A stretch of 64,000 nucleotides of DNA, taken from contig CAJNOJ010000017.1 of assembly GCA_905250025.1 (NCBI GenBank), forward strand, positions 434,001 through 498,000, written 5' to 3'. Below the pieces are notes generated by a model. The model ran no database searches. It had not been told where the DNA came from and worked only from the letters and a program-made list of their open reading frames with translations. Shown here one piece after another: positions 25,902-38,843 of the stretch. The stretch is from Adineta ricciae. Its lineage: Eukaryota; Rotifera; Eurotatoria; Adinetida; Adinetidae. Position 1 is the first letter of the stretch. Every line of letters begins with the position of its first letter. The translations under genes were made by a program, and so were the position numbers.

Positions 25902-26985
25902 TTATCGTGTTTGTTGACGGGCAGCTATTGACGCTAGATTACCAGGTTGCGGCACGACTCGAGCTGTGTAACAACATTTTGTAAGAAATCTTTTGACGTC
26001 TTGCCGAAATCTACTGGAAACGAAGAGATAAAGATAAAACGGTGCGCAATTATTAATGATGACTAAAAATGGTGTGGAAATATAAGCAATAAACCACTCA
26101 ATTGCAATACGTTCCACTGATTTTGATATGTCAGCAGTAATAGCCGAATACGTAATATTGATGGAATACAGAAGATTTGTACAAATATACAAAACTACCT
26201 CGCATACGAGTAACAAAACCGATTGTTGATCGCGTTGACCGATACGCTTTGATGTTAATCCTTGTTGATAGAGATTGTTACCTCGGTCGATTGCCATCCG
26301 ATCTGCATGATCCAGTCTATGGACATTTGCTCTAATCTGAAATTACAGAAAGATCGAATTCAATCTGTAAGTCTCAGGGAGATTCCTATCCTACCATTTT
26401 CAAATTCCTATATGCAATAATTCCGAATATAGCCATGGCTAATGCCGGTGACCAACCTGAGACTGCAATAGAGTAGAAACTGAAAAATTTTGCATAAGCA
26501 GTTTGTGATGGCATACAATGACCCGATTCGATTCGAAAATAAACGGCTAAATGAACTGGTATCGTGACCCATACGAAGATTATGATAAATATAATCCGAC
26601 GAGCAATACGAACATGACTGAAAGCTCGTATTCGGACATATCGGCTACACATTGCTGCCCGATCGATACAAGCAGCCGTCTTATTCCAACGATATATCAT
26701 CAAAAGAGAATTGAATAAATAGCTACGGATTTTGCACCAAATCATTGAGACATTTTGTGGATCGGTGTGATATGCAGAATAGACTGACAATGGTAGAACA
26801 CATTGTATAAGAATAAAGTTGACAATCGCTGTAGCCAATAAATAGAGTGAGCAAGGATTTCGACGGTGCGTTGGCTGTAAAAATATACAAATTAAAAGAA
26901 AATTACCAATTGTGCCTAAAATATAAAATATCGAAAGACCATACGAAGACATTATTTGTTGAGCTTGAGCAAGTGTTGCAGACAT
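25902..26985 (-). CDS. Rhodopsin-class G protein-coupled receptor
   Basis: Two exons, 26985-26395 and 26336-25902, encode 341 residues with seven hydrophobic segments, typical for class A receptors. Helix 1 contains GTIGNFLLICIF (the conserved Asn). A Cys before helix 3 (MIWCKIR) and one in the second extracellular loop (SGHCMPS) could form the usual disulphide. The end of helix 3 reads ACIDRAAMCSRYVR, a displaced DRY-like motif. Helix 7 is NNCAPFYLYLF instead of NPxxY. Such divergence is common in large orphan receptor families of rotifers and other lophotrochozoans. The ligand is unknown; a neuropeptide or amine is a general guess only. Confidence 0.87.
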
Positions 26986-28806
26986 GATTCAAGAGTAAAT
27001 ATTTGATCTAGAACAAGAATGGAGAGATTCGTGATCGTACAATTGAAGTTTATAATAGCTCATATTTGAATAAGATGTCAGTTAGTTGGGTGAATTATGT
27101 TTCGCGCTATCTATTCCAAGCATCAGATAACACACATCCGAATGACCGTGAAGAAAATTATTTTTGGCGGTTCAGTACACTGCACGAGTCCGTGAGTGAT
27201 GAATGTCCCAACTTTCTTGGCACTTGAAAGACCGACAAAGAAAAACTGGCAGAAGTTCAACGAATTTGGATGTAATTCTAGAGTATTGTAATATTCATAC
27301 TAATTCAAACAGAAAAATGGAGAATCTGTATAGATCAATGGTTTCAGTATTGGTGGATGTGAATATTTTATCCCCTGAACACACATTCATACTTCCATAC
27401 ACCGATTTCTCATTATTCCGAAATTCCTGATCAATTTTTAGCAGTGTTTTCCCAGTTAATTATTACGTAGAAAAGACGGGACTAATCCGACGTATTGAAA
27501 GCAAAACAACGAGAATCTTCATTTTGACACTGATATCATATACCCTAAATACAAAGAAAGTCTGATGTTTTTTATAAAATAAATCGAGACGAAGTTATAG
27601 GATATCTTGCAGAATTATATGTGCTTATATATGACTCATTGCAAGATACTCACTAGATGCACTGTTGAAGTGAATAATTATTTCACGGGTAACAAACTAT
27701 GTTCCTCTTTCTGGGAAAATGCCGTATATTTTCTCATCTCTAACAGTCAAAGAGGCATCGCCTAGTTTCATACCTTACGATTTCACTAGTGTTTTATTCA
27801 TCGTAGAATATAGAATATAGCGCGCAGAAGATTTACCAACTAATGATACCCTTTTCACGGGTTAAAATAGACAAGAAGCTAGTGTTTTTCGCTTATTTCT
27901 ATTTTGATTATCATAACTGTATAGATGTACTTTTCATGTATGTCGATGTCATTTTAAATCGACGTTGTACGATAGTGAAAAGCTAGTAAATACTTATCAG
28001 ATTAATGCTAGATACTTTGGATAAGTTCCATATAAAACTGAATACAAATAGCAAAAGTACCAGTGCGTAGTTAACTGGACGATATGACCTAATCTTTGAT
28101 AATATGAACTTCTGGGAAATTACGGTCATGTCTGTGACTGGCATGTCACTACAATGTGAAGTAAAAAGTGATTTTCAAAAAGTAAATATTTGTCCAGATA
28201 GTTGAGATTGATGCGACTAGTGAATATTCAAAAACAAACAAGATTTAACTTTGGAAAATAATTTGTAAAAATTATGATACTAAGTCATGACTTTCTCCTG
28301 AACAAACACCGTGAGATCAAACATAGAACCGACATTTCATGTTCTGATAATCGTGTTCAATTTTAATCATCAGATCTATTTTCGTAGACGTTCATTTAAA
28401 CTTTAATTCTATTTTTATACATACTTTGGTTGATTTTCCGCTATCTATGGGGATAAGTACCAAAGATTACGTACTCTATTCACGCATGACATTGTAAATA
28501 ATCCTCCGGTTGTTATATTCAGGATCTAATTGTATCAGATCTTGTACTTCGGATTCATATCATATATGATGATGACTAGAATAACTTAACATGTAGTTAA
28601 ACAGTTAAATTATAGGAAAAAAAATGTAGACTTTCACAAACTACGACAAAACCAGCAACATCAGCTGATGCACACATATCTTCTTCACCTTCGTATGACT
28701 AGATCACCGAGTATGACAAAAATTTAAAAAAAACAGCGTCAGTTAAAATATTTGTCAAAATCACATGTGATAAACTTTATTATACGAAGATGAATATTTG
28801 CTGAGA
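26986..28806. other. Gene-poor AT-rich stretch
   Basis: No frame longer than about 75 codons with an ATG is present, and none has motifs or good splice partners. No inverted repeats or transposase remnants were recognised by eye. Confidence 0.35.
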
Positions 28807-29404
28807 TTAGATTTGGTCTTTCTTATGAACTGTAAAGTGTGGTAATGTCTTTTTAGTAACTTGACTAACTTCCATCAGCCGCTTATCTTGTTTCAGCGCC
28901 GTGCAATCAAGAGCAACGTAAATAGTAATACGATTTAGATTCGAAATTTTCGCAAATATCTGGCTCTGTAAGCAAATATTGTGATTTTCGGATACCTGGG
29001 AGAATGTTGTATTAGAACATATCGGTCTTTGGCTGTATGAGCTGGCTCGAGTGTTGATAATAATCCGTATTTCGAAAGAAATCAACATATAATGTTTATT
29101 TTTATTTGTAAAATTCTGCACAAATTCTTTCATCAACTGGTGAAAATGTATAAGTTCTGGAAGCGCTGACTTGCTCAAAAGTATTGTTCCAAATACATAC
29201 AGTTCTCTTTTCTTTTCACAAACGTACCAAGAAATACAAGTTTCGTAAGTTCATAGTTTTTCCAGAAAGTACAAGTATGTTCTGATGCGTAACAAATAAG
29301 GAAAGTACACTTTCAATTGGTTGGTTAAGCAAGTGGATATGTATTCTGTGAAATAATTTGTACCTAGCAAAGACTTCCAAGATTAAATCTACTACTAAAT
29401 TCAT
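28807..29404 (-). pseudogene. Possible gene relic, two adjacent open frames
   Basis: Two minus-strand frames, 29404-29216 (62 codons) and 29178-28807 (about 120 codons), have protein-like composition. The second holds mixed polar/hydrophobic segments such as HYMLISFEIRIII and ITIYVALDC. A GTACGT donor and a TTTGAG acceptor lie between them, but joining them breaks the frame. No family is recognised. A decayed gene is the best guess; chance open frames are possible. Confidence 0.22.
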
Positions 29405-30170
29405 CTACGACTCAAACTGTTACACGATCATTTCAAATATGATTTGCGAGTAAACTAATTCGTTTTTCTCGAATTGGAACACGCACATACATTAAGACAT
29501 GAAGATTCATCGATCTTCTTTATTTTACTAACACCATGAATTCAAATTTAATTATAAGACTCGAACTGAGCCACAATGTAACTGACGAAAAACAAAGTTC
29601 GCGCCTGTTCTATGTATATATATTGTTATTCACAACATACACTTCATTACGTTAGATGTCAAATCTATTCCACGTAAATGTAAATCACTATTGAATAAAC
29701 TACATGACCGAACCGTTGTATATGTTTGTCAATTTATGTAATAGAGAAGAGTAAGTGCTATGCACTTTCTTCTACTGGCAGCATTGCTAAGTTAGTGTTT
29801 GTCTTGCCAACATATTAACATATTTCCATAGAAGTGTCTCTTTTGTTTTAACACACTTTTCTAGAAGAGTATAACCTTGGTAACTACTAGTAATGTTTTA
29901 TATTCTTTAGAAGAGTTTTCTTTTCTCAACGCCTTTGTTATATCACACGTTTGCGTATTGAAAGTGAAATTTCTTTCCTTTTTTTTTCTCATAATATTCA
30001 GCACCTAAATAAGAAAGAGTTGTTAGCAACGATGGTGATATTGTTGTATGGAGAACATATAGAGAAAAGAAGGAGTGTTGGGCCATAAAAGTCGGGCATC
30101 CGTTAGCGGAAAACCTTCATTTGCTTCCAGTTTCACTTATTGACATTTTAGACAATAGACAAGAATTAAA
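29405..30170. other. Intergenic, nothing seen
   Basis: AT-rich sequence upstream of the PLAC8-family gene. It presumably includes that gene's promoter and leader. No coding or RNA feature is supported. Confidence 0.35.
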
Positions 30171-30633
30171 ATGACACAACCGTGGCGAGGTAAGTTGTTT
30201 GTTGGATTGCTTGAACTTTTTCATATATTCAAATATCTATCCTAGTCGGCTTATTCGGATGTTTCGAAGACATTCCGACATGTTTACTTGGCTGGTGTTG
30301 TTCGTGTTATTTATTCGGTCAAAATGCTGAACAGATTGATGGGTCAGGTGTAATACCGATGTGCGTTCAATATGCATGTTTATCAGCCTGTGGTTTATGT
30401 TGTTTGCTTCATAAACCGCGGCGACAAACACTTCGAGCAGCTTACAACCTCGCCGAAGATCCAAGTGATCTTCTTGCTACTTGGTGCTGTAGTGGCTGCG
30501 CTAATTGTCAAGAAGCACGCGAAATGCAAGCGCGAGGTTTGACATGAAACAATAAAACTTTCCTTCTATTCATTCTCGTTTCCTAGGAGTTCAACGTGGT
30601 GCCCGTATTCCAATTACAAGTCAGCCAAATTAA
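30171..30633 (+). CDS. PLAC8-family cysteine-rich protein
   Basis: Three exons, 30171-30189, 30246-30536 and 30587-30633, encode 118 residues, the typical size of PLAC8/cornifelin proteins. The pattern W-x-x-G-L-F-G-C-F-E-D near the start, CCSCYLFGQNA, then CLSACGLCCLLH and CCSGCANCQEAREM matches the family's Cys-rich core. Related proteins in plants and animals act in cell size control and cadmium or Ca2+ handling at membranes. The role here is not known. The first exon holds only six codons plus one base. An AATAAA is found near 30788. Confidence 0.87.
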
Positions 30634-31313
30634 GGAGAATTGAAAGCAATCGATAAGGAAAACAAGACAATGATTTTTTAAATTATTAATCACTAAATGT
30701 CGTTGATCTCTTCTATTCTGCTATATTTTACTTGACAAAACGATCTGAATAACCAACATCAATGCTGTAAAGAAATGAATTTTCTCAAATAAAGACCTGA
30801 ATGACGCAGTTAAACTTAATTTGATGAGAGCTACCTATTTATTGCAGTTGTCAAGTGAAACAAAAGAGAATAGAAAGAACAATGAAGTGAGTGTAGGTGT
30901 GTTACTACGCTTTATACGGAAGAAACATGTTGAAATTAACGATGAATATCATATCAAGATTCCTCGTGAAATCAGCCGAAAGGCGCTGAACTAATTTGTA
31001 AGAGCGAAGCCTTTCCTCGGCTGTTAATAAATGATCAAAAGTTGATAGTGTCAAAAGGAATTTTTTATTTTGTTATGTTATTGAGTCGAATCGATATATC
31101 ATCAAGTACCAACTTCGCAGTGAACACCTCAATGAAGAATATGGATTTTATCATGGTGAACGATTCTCTTCAAGAGAAGGTACTAGCAAATATTGAAATA
31201 GTTGAATTTTCGCAGTCTATTGGCATTGCTTTATTAGTCATATATTATAGTCTAATGACACAAAGAAAGACGAATAATATATTTAAAAACAAAAAAGAAA
31301 AAGAATCAAATGT
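30634..31313. other. Intergenic, convergent
   Basis: Three-prime regions of the PLAC8 gene and the exchanger. A 93-codon plus-strand frame opens with TTG and has no motif; it is not called. Confidence 0.35.
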
Positions 31314-34300
31314 TCACAAATGAGTTGTACTGTCATCAGAAACAGTGTCAGTATCATTCTCTTGCTTTTCATCTGGAATTCGAGATGGATCAGCGAACAG
31401 ATCACGAATATGCGGCCGTTGTAAATGTTCTTCGGGTTTTGTTGTCGTTGCATACTCGCCCATATATTCAAGTGACTTATTATAAGTACCGCTAAAACTA
31501 GCTGAAGTCAATGGACCTGGATGTATATGTGGATCAGTCACATTCGAAGATGCTTGAACATCATTTGACGGATCATTAACTGGTGATGCAGATGTTGATC
31601 GTGAAGCGTCGGGTATAGAAGAACGACGCCACGGACAAATACGTTCAGCAGCAGTAGCTCCATCCATTGCAACATCAGTTTCTATTTGACAAATAAGATG
31701 TGTTAAATTTAGTTTTAGTTAGATACAGTACCTTCATCTTCAATACGAATAGAGATAGGAGGCGATGGTTGATGAACTTCATTTGTCGGCACTAAAGAAA
31801 CTTTTAATAAAGGAAAAAAAAGGTCTGTTAAGTGGACATACATGGTGGTTTCAATGGTTGATCTGCTGAAAGCGTAGGACTTTTACTTCTTGTTTTTCCT
31901 AATTGCTGTTGCGATTGTTGTTCCTGGTTCTTTTTGTCCGGTATCGGTGAGACTGATTTTCCTTTCGTATGTTGTTGTTTCGATACTGAACTTGCTGAAT
32001 GCCTGGGCGAATGTGCATTGTCATGTGCTTGTGTTGCTAATGCAGTTTTCGAAGCGCCTGAACGAGTCATACCACTACTGCTTGTTTTACCAGACTTCCG
32101 TCCGTGAGCCTGATCCTTATCCATTCTTGATGGGATGTATATGTGATTACGATGATGATACGATTTTTCAAAACGGTTGTTTGCTTCACCAGAACCGGCT
32201 GTTTCATCCTGACTACGAAGATGAATAGCTGCCTAGAACAAGTAATTGTTTTAGTTGACACGAACACATCATGTTTAGTCTTGATTCAAATCAACAAGCA
32301 CGACTACGATTGCTTGCTTCGTTTCAAGATATTGAGTTAATATCTTACTCTCGGTCTGGCACGGTACAGGTTGGTATCAAGAAAATGATGCATTTGTGCA
32401 TCATCACGATATTGTTCGGCTCCTTGACTTTCAAAGAACATCAGATCCGGTACAGTTTGTTCAGGCAAACTATTAAATAGACACCAGTATGAATACAAGT
32501 TTTCAAAACAAAATCAGTTTGATCGAACTTTGCTGCTAATAATTGTGAGAAGTTTGCAAATGTGCTTTCAGGTCGTAGATTACTTCCTGATACGGACGTA
32601 TGGATAGCCGATGATGACGGTGCTGGAACGAGACCTTTCGAAGTATCGTGAACTTTCATAGCTGATTGCATGTTAATCTTTTTGAATGTTTGCAATAATT
32701 TAATGTCCATTTTTTCTTGCGGTGTTTCGCGTAATAACCAACGTTTGAAATAGTTTCGATCAAGATTTCGACATCTGAAGAATAATTCGTGCACGAAAAT
32801 GATATAGAAATTCCGCTTTCTCTTATTCGAACTTACTTGTCACGCAAGGAATTACTTCCACCACTACCAGATATTTCTTCGAGACAAGTCATTACATGGT
32901 CCATCATCTTAAAACCAAAGAGCGCAATAAGATATCACAAAACAATTAAAATCGTATGTCTTTTACTCGATTAGTTAATTTTGCTGACATTGTCGGCTCT
33001 TCAATTTGTTTTCGTCGTACGTTAAGACATTTCACAAGTGGACCGATGGTTATACCCTAAATTGATCTCTAGACACTTATCTCGAAAGCAAATCTCATTT
33101 ACTTGAACAAAAACAGTGAAGAAAACGACGGCGATCGTTGCAGTGACAAATTCTTTTTTCCTAGGTATTTTTGTTTCGTCAAGAATAAGAGCAAGAGCAA
33201 ATGCAATAGCACCACGTAGACCACCATACGACATAATCAACATATCAATACGTGTTAATTCCAGCAAACGCCAGCAATTAGCTAGATTAGCAAAGATCGC
33301 AATACCTAAATATGTAAGATGATTATGAAAATCACATGTTCACTTTGGCCTAAACATTGCTCTTACCAATAACACGAAAGAGTAAACATGAAAGTAGTGT
33401 AATCAACACGAAACCAGTATTCCATGAATGATGATCGCTCACTGTTGACAAGCCCATAAACATAAAAATGATTGTTTCCATAATACTTGATAACATTTTC
33501 AAAACGTATTCCGTTGTCGCATCGGATTTCTTCGAAATGTTAAATGATACATACTGCTTCATTACCATGCCACAAAATGTGATTCTAGATAGAATAAAAT
33601 GAAAATTGCCATCGAAGAAAATATTGTTTTTATATACATACGCTAGGATGCCAGACACAGACACCATTTCAGATGTTAAATAAGCCAAATAAGCATAGAC
33701 AAGAATAATTAATGGTTCAAGAACAGGTGTATGTTCAGTGAATTTTGTAGTAAAACACGCCACAACGCCGAATATAATACCAATTAATACTCCACCAAGT
33801 GAAACAACAAAAAATGATAAACAACCCAAGATGATATCCGGGGCGATCAAGTTTTCTTGACCAATTTTAGCAAAGGAATCGAACATGCGATACAGAACGA
33901 CAGACACAGCATCGTTCAAGAGCGATTCGCCAAAGACCACGATATATAACATGTCATTAACATGAATTTCAGTGAATGTAGCTAAGACAGCGACAGGATC
34001 GACCGCTGATATCAAAGCAGCGAAGACGAAACACGGCAACATGCCGAACTGTGTTCCACCATAGAGCGGTGTGTAGGAAAAACCCCATAATGTTAAACCA
34101 ATACAAATTGTGTTGAAAAGAGTATTGACTATAGCAAGTAGGAGAATTGTACCAAGATTATCGAAGAAAGGGCGATTAGGCATGAAATAGCCAGCTTCGA
34201 GAATAATTGGCTAAAAAAAACCGTCGTAAGCAATGAGATAGTCATTTGCGGTATAAATATACCCATCATTGACATGAGGGTAAAATGAGAAGAGAAATTT

Positions 34301-34989
34301 GACTTGCTGAAAGGATATCCTGCACTCTCATCTTCTTCCTCATTTTTCCAGTACTATAAGGCAAAAGAAAGTGCCGCATATGACTAGTCGCCTATTAACG
34401 CCATATCATTTCCTACTGTTTTGATACCTATAACAAACGATTAGAAGACTTCGATGATCTCCCTGCGGTCCTTAGCTAATCAAAATATGGAAGGGAAAAT
34501 AGAACAAGATCAAAAATATACTCAATGACAAAGAATTGATCATAATAAAAAATTCTTTTGTTTCCCTTACCGGTAGAAGAAACAAGAAGAAAGTATCGCT
34601 ATTCAAAACATAAGCTTTTTGTTCAGCTAAATGAGTAATATAAAGCAAAGCACCAACAATAAGACCCAATATAATTAAGAGACAACTTTCAGGAAATTTT
34701 TCTGTTAAACGATGTGAGAGATGAAAACCTAGGAGAAAAAAAAACATCAAACCATTAGCAGGTATCTCTCGATCATTTTCGAACTCTTACCAACTTTTGC
34801 CAACGAGCCCAGCAGAATCCATAGCGTAATAGCATAGACATCAGACACGTGATCAAAATTGAATTCTGCCACATGAAAACGTTGTGGTTTAGCTTGATTA
34901 TGAATATAAGTTTGTTCTTTACAATAATACTTGTGAATAATTAAAGCCAAGAGTAGTATAAGAAAGATGCTGTGCTTATTTTGATACAT
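31314..34989 (-). CDS. Na+/H+ exchanger, SLC9 plasma-membrane (NHE1/2/3/5-like) type
   Basis: The protein exchanges Na+ for H+ and sets cell pH and volume. Twelve exons on minus: 34989-34791, 34728-34571, 34210-33642, 33584-33367, 33305-33103, 33057-32989, 32907-32837, 32774-32529, 32469-32349, 32232-31842, 31791-31732, 31681-31314; 890 residues. An N-terminal hydrophobic segment could be a signal sequence. The transport domain shows FFLFLLPPIILEAGYF (amiloride-site helix), SAVDPVAVLATF, FGESLLNDAVSVVLY with the essential Asn-Asp, and YGGLRGAIAFAL. The cytoplasmic tail begins with a MTCLEEISG block like the NHE1 regulatory helix and continues basic and Ser/Gln-rich. Donor choice at 32988 avoids an in-frame TAA. 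Which NHE subtype it matches is uncertain. Confidence 0.94.
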
Positions 34990-35405
34990 GATAGATTAAA
35001 ATGGACGGAACGAGTTGAAGGTTAAAAACGTCGAATGAAAGAATTATGTTATCAACGTCTTGTTTGAATTCAGATTTTGCTAATTATATAATCAACCTAA
35101 AGAGAAAAAACAACAAATAGATGTTAAGGAAATACTCGTCTACATTAAGATTATGTTGCTTCTTCTGTCGAGAGGAAAAAGACACATGTAATGGATAAGA
35201 TCTTCATCTGTCTTCTCTGACCTTGTTAAGAGGAAGTTAGACAATGATAAAGAAGAATTTTATGGGCTTAAACGTACCGGCTAACATATCTGAGGAAGAA
35301 AAAGAATGTAAAATAATCGAACTCCTACNTAATTGAAGAGAATAACAAACAATGTCTCTTCTTTGAGAAGATCAGAGTTACGCACATTTCTTTTGATAAT
35401 ATTTC
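34990..35405. other. Intergenic with one ambiguous base
   Basis: Divergent spacer upstream of the exchanger. It contains an undetermined base at 35329. No gene is seen. Confidence 0.35.
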
Positions 35406-35756
35406 ATGCTGATAAGAAGAAACGATTTCACGTAGGTGTAGAAAAGCAACGAGAAGAAATCATGTTTTTGTTTTCTTTTTAGAAAAACGATTGATATAAG
35501 TCCTTCACATAATGGTGAGAATTCATTAGATGATCTTGGCTCAACCAATAGTGAACCAAGTACTCGCGCACCGTTGGGCTTAACAACGAATTTGAATACG
35601 AACGAACATTTCCATGTCGATTTTCCGATCTGTTTTCCTCATCCATCACAACAACAACAACATTACCATCACCATCAGCAACAACCATTGAAATCTACAT
35701 TAGAACTGATCGATTCGTCATCAACAACTATTTTAAGAGATTACCATTCACTTTAA
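35406..35756 (+). CDS. Doubtful small Gln/His-rich protein
   Basis: Two exons, 35406-35431 and 35483-35756, join in frame to 99 residues with a 51-nt intron typical for the window. The acceptor is a good TTTTCTTTTTAG. The protein has a polar middle (SLDDLGSTNSEPSTR) and a low-complexity QQQQHYHHHQQQ tract. No family is recognised. It could be the last exon of a longer gene whose other exons are not visible, or a relic. Confidence 0.33.
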
Positions 35757-37910
35757 TTTGTCCTTTTTTTTTCTTTAATGATCAGATATACAAAAGCGAG
35801 AGAAAAAACGTTTCCTTTGTTTAATAATGTCGAAAGAAGTAAGCACGATATGTCAATATTAAGATTAAGCACTTTGTGTATGCACAAGCGAGACAAGAAC
35901 TTGAAATATGAGATGTACCTTTTGCGTGTTAAGTGTATGAATAAAAGGACTTGCGTGATGATGATCAGTTGAAATTGGATCTTCACTGATGGACGACAAT
36001 GAATGGATGGATGGATGAATGAAAGAAAGCCCACATAGTGTTTTGTTTTGTTATTCTTCGAAGAGAGCTGAGAGCTTTAGTGGCCGATGATCGATACAAA
36101 CATCGTTAGAAGTTTTGCGTACTCGATGCGTGCCTCAACAGAAATATTTGCGTCATAAAGGATCAAATTACCTTTCGTTCGCATCTCTATCGATAAAAAG
36201 GAGGAGGAGGAGGTTAAGCAAAAAGTTTGTTCTTTGAACAGAAGATCGAACATGCTGAGCAAATTGGTCACACTTTTCCCATATTCTGTTCTTTTTCATG
36301 TACGATAACCATGTCAAATAGATAAAGATATCCTTCACAATCACACCATTGAAATCATCAATTTTCCAGCTGATTTTTCACAAGAACAAAAGTCACTTTC
36401 GAGTGGCACTGTTGATTCGATAGGTTGTAAGCAAATATGTCTAATCCGTTTGATATATATTTTTCACCGCTGATCATCAAAGTTTCTTGTTGTTCTCTAC
36501 GTCTTGTTGATCATGATAATGGTTGAATAAATAAACGAATTATGATGTCAGGCATACGAAAACGGATGCGAGTTAATCCATATTGACTTGTTTAATAGAT
36601 GACGACGAGAGAAAGTATTCTTTACTTATTGAAATTGATCCACGATTCGAATTCTGTTTAACAACACGAAACAGATAATGAGCATTTTCTAATCACCATT
36701 AGATGTACGTTGATGAGATCAATTTCCTGTTCTCACCTTGATAATGCATTCGCGAAAATATTTATTTTCCACACGCAAATTCGCTTTCTATTTACAACAG
36801 GAAATAATGGAGTGAAATCCAATATCCTCGTAGTAAAATAATAAAGTTAAACAAGTAAAAAGTTCAGGTCGACATTATGTAATATATATACATGGTATTT
36901 TCTTTTCATATCTAACAATGGCACGTAACGAACATCTCTAGTTAGAAAATTGTGTAATTAGACGGAACAGAACATCATTTGCTAAATCTGACTGGATTAT
37001 TTAGAGTAACATGCATTATGTTCGAATATATGACGCCATAGGTGAAAACTAAGTACTTGTGGATAAAACGACATTTGAGTTGACAATGGGAATCTTTATT
37101 TTAAGAGTCTCAACATTAATTTTTAAATCAAATTTGCTAAAAATAACCTCTGCCAGTGTTTCGGTAAGAATATTCTAATCAGTGAATGAAATACGCTAAA
37201 ATAAAAGAATTCTAAATCTCACAGAAAATTCTATTTTGGTCAAAAATTGGAAGGATCTAATTTTTTCATTCGGACGAACAAATGTTTCCATTATCTTGAA
37301 GAATTTGTCTTTCATTCGGAACTGTTCTTCAAGTGAATAGATTCATTGTTGATCGTTTCTCATTAGAAATTTTCTTTTTCTGAACTAAAAAAAGAATGTT
37401 CATCTCGGTCAGGTATATAAATAGAACAGAAAAAAGATAGCATTTGATAAGTAACAAATGAACAAGCAAGGCGAACGTCAACAATGTCAAATTATGCTTT
37501 TATCCACATGATTTCCTCGCTTGTATATTACATCTATAAAAGAAACTTTAATCAGAAGGAAAACGCCGAACTCGATATCGATGTACGTCATCATCTAATC
37601 TCATCACGTTCATCTAAGATAGTGTTTAGTCAATTCTGTCTTTTTTCTTCGTGGAGAAGATTCTCGTTTGATATGACTTCATCGTCGTTTTCTTCTTCTT
37701 CTTCTTCTCACAATTATTTACTTCGTTTTTCATTTTCCTTTTTCTCAACATCCTTCGTTCATCGGTTCTCCAACAAACTTTCCTCGGCTTACATTAAGAA
37801 GAGGAAAAAAAAGAAAAGTTCAAGTAGAAAGAAACTTACGTTGATGTTAATTCTTGTATCTTTTCCAACATAATTCCTTGAACGATTAGTCGTTTCTTCA
37901 TTTCTGCTCA
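35757..37910. other. Intergenic, 2.2 kb
   Basis: AT-rich with a GGA microsatellite near 36200 and TTC/TCT-rich patches near 37690. A 130-codon Ser/Lys-rich frame at 37484-37873 is low complexity and is read as leader of the RD3-like gene, not as a protein. Confidence 0.4.
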
Positions 37911-38627
37911 ATGGCATTCAGTAATCTATTTCGTCGTTATTCAGGATCGAATGACGCATATTCGGTTTCGTCGACTTATGCAGAAAAAAGCTCCATTGCC
38001 GAAACTTTGTTAGATGAATTAGAAAGTCAATGTCAAAATTGTCTTAATTCAAGTTTACGAAATACTCAAACGTTAAACAGTTCCGCGAGTGGTGGATTCT
38101 TGTCAACATCAAGTTCCTCGTTAACTGTAATGCCAGCAAAGCGACATTCCTCGGTAGATTATTCATGGTTAAGACCAAGCAATAATCTTCTACAGCCAAC
38201 GAATGAAACCTATCACTTACCTGATATTCTCAAAATGGAATTAAGTGCATTGATACGGAATGTTCTACCTGAAGATTGTACGTTGATTATTAATCAATTC
38301 CGTCGCCATATACGTGCACAAACGAAAGCGTTAACGCCGGAAAACATCATCGCATTGTTTCGAGCGACTGTTGCGGATTATGTTGATCAAAAGTCTACGA
38401 TTCGTTCGAATATGACGAGCAACACTGAAATAAGTAGTTCAAGTTCGAAAAATAATCACAAAACAGCGTCGGCTATCTATTCATTTGTTCGAAACAATCG
38501 CGTTAATCCAAAACGTCAATGTGATGATGAACAGCATTGTATTGCTGAATTAACAGAAATTTCTATTACATCGTCATCAAATGATGGGACAGATACGAGT
38601 AAATTTCGCTTGAATAGGCACCTTTGA
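37911..38627 (+). CDS. RD3-domain protein
   Basis: In vertebrates RD3 binds retinal guanylate cyclases, blocks their activity and escorts them to the outer segment. This intronless gene encodes 238 residues (human RD3 has 195). After a Ser-rich N-terminus with LLDELESQ, the core runs from VDYSWLRP through LSALIRNVLPEDCTLIINQF to LTPENIIALFRATVADYV. It parallels the RD3 pattern of VDYSWL, a helix with conserved Cys, FR, and LFRS helices. The C-terminal third is Ser/Asn-rich and probably disordered. By family knowledge it should regulate a membrane guanylate cyclase, but no cyclase gene is in the window. Confidence 0.78.
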   Translation: MAFSNLFRRYSGSNDAYSVSSTYAEKSSIAETLLDELESQCQNCLNSSLRNTQTLNSSASGGFLSTSSSSLTVMPAKRHSSVDYSWLRPSNNLLQPTNETYHLPDILKMELSALIRNVLPEDCTLIINQFRRHIRAQTKALTPENIIALFRATVADYVDQKSTIRSNMTSNTEISSSSSKNNHKTASAIYSFVRNNRVNPKRQCDDEQHCIAELTEISITSSSNDGTDTSKFRLNRHL

Positions 38628-38843
38628 GTTCTTGTAAATATTTATAAACCTATCTGAATAAAGTTTTATTTAGTTAAATCCGCTTGTCATCATCATCTCT
38701 TCTGATGCATTCAATTCAATGAGAAAAGCGTTTTTGAAAAGACACTATACGCACAATAGCACTTGTCAAAAGTGATGAATTTGAACTAGTTTTTCTTTAT
38801 CTTTCTCGAAACAGAAAACACGTTTATTTTATTGAAATTCTTT

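Noticed and set aside
31042..31323. 93-codon plus-strand frame
   Set aside because: Starts with TTG, no splice partner, lies in a convergent 3' region.
32470..32528. Very short 40-nt intron in the exchanger tail
   Set aside because: It breaks the frame; an upstream donor gives a normal 59-nt intron that keeps frame.
32968..32988. Apparent in-frame stop in the Na+/H+ exchanger
   Set aside because: Using the GTCAGC donor just after the Asn codon removes the stop and keeps phase 0 into the next exon.
37484..37873. 130-codon plus-strand frame
   Set aside because: Low-complexity Ser/Phe/Lys composition and no motif; most likely leader sequence of the RD3-like gene.
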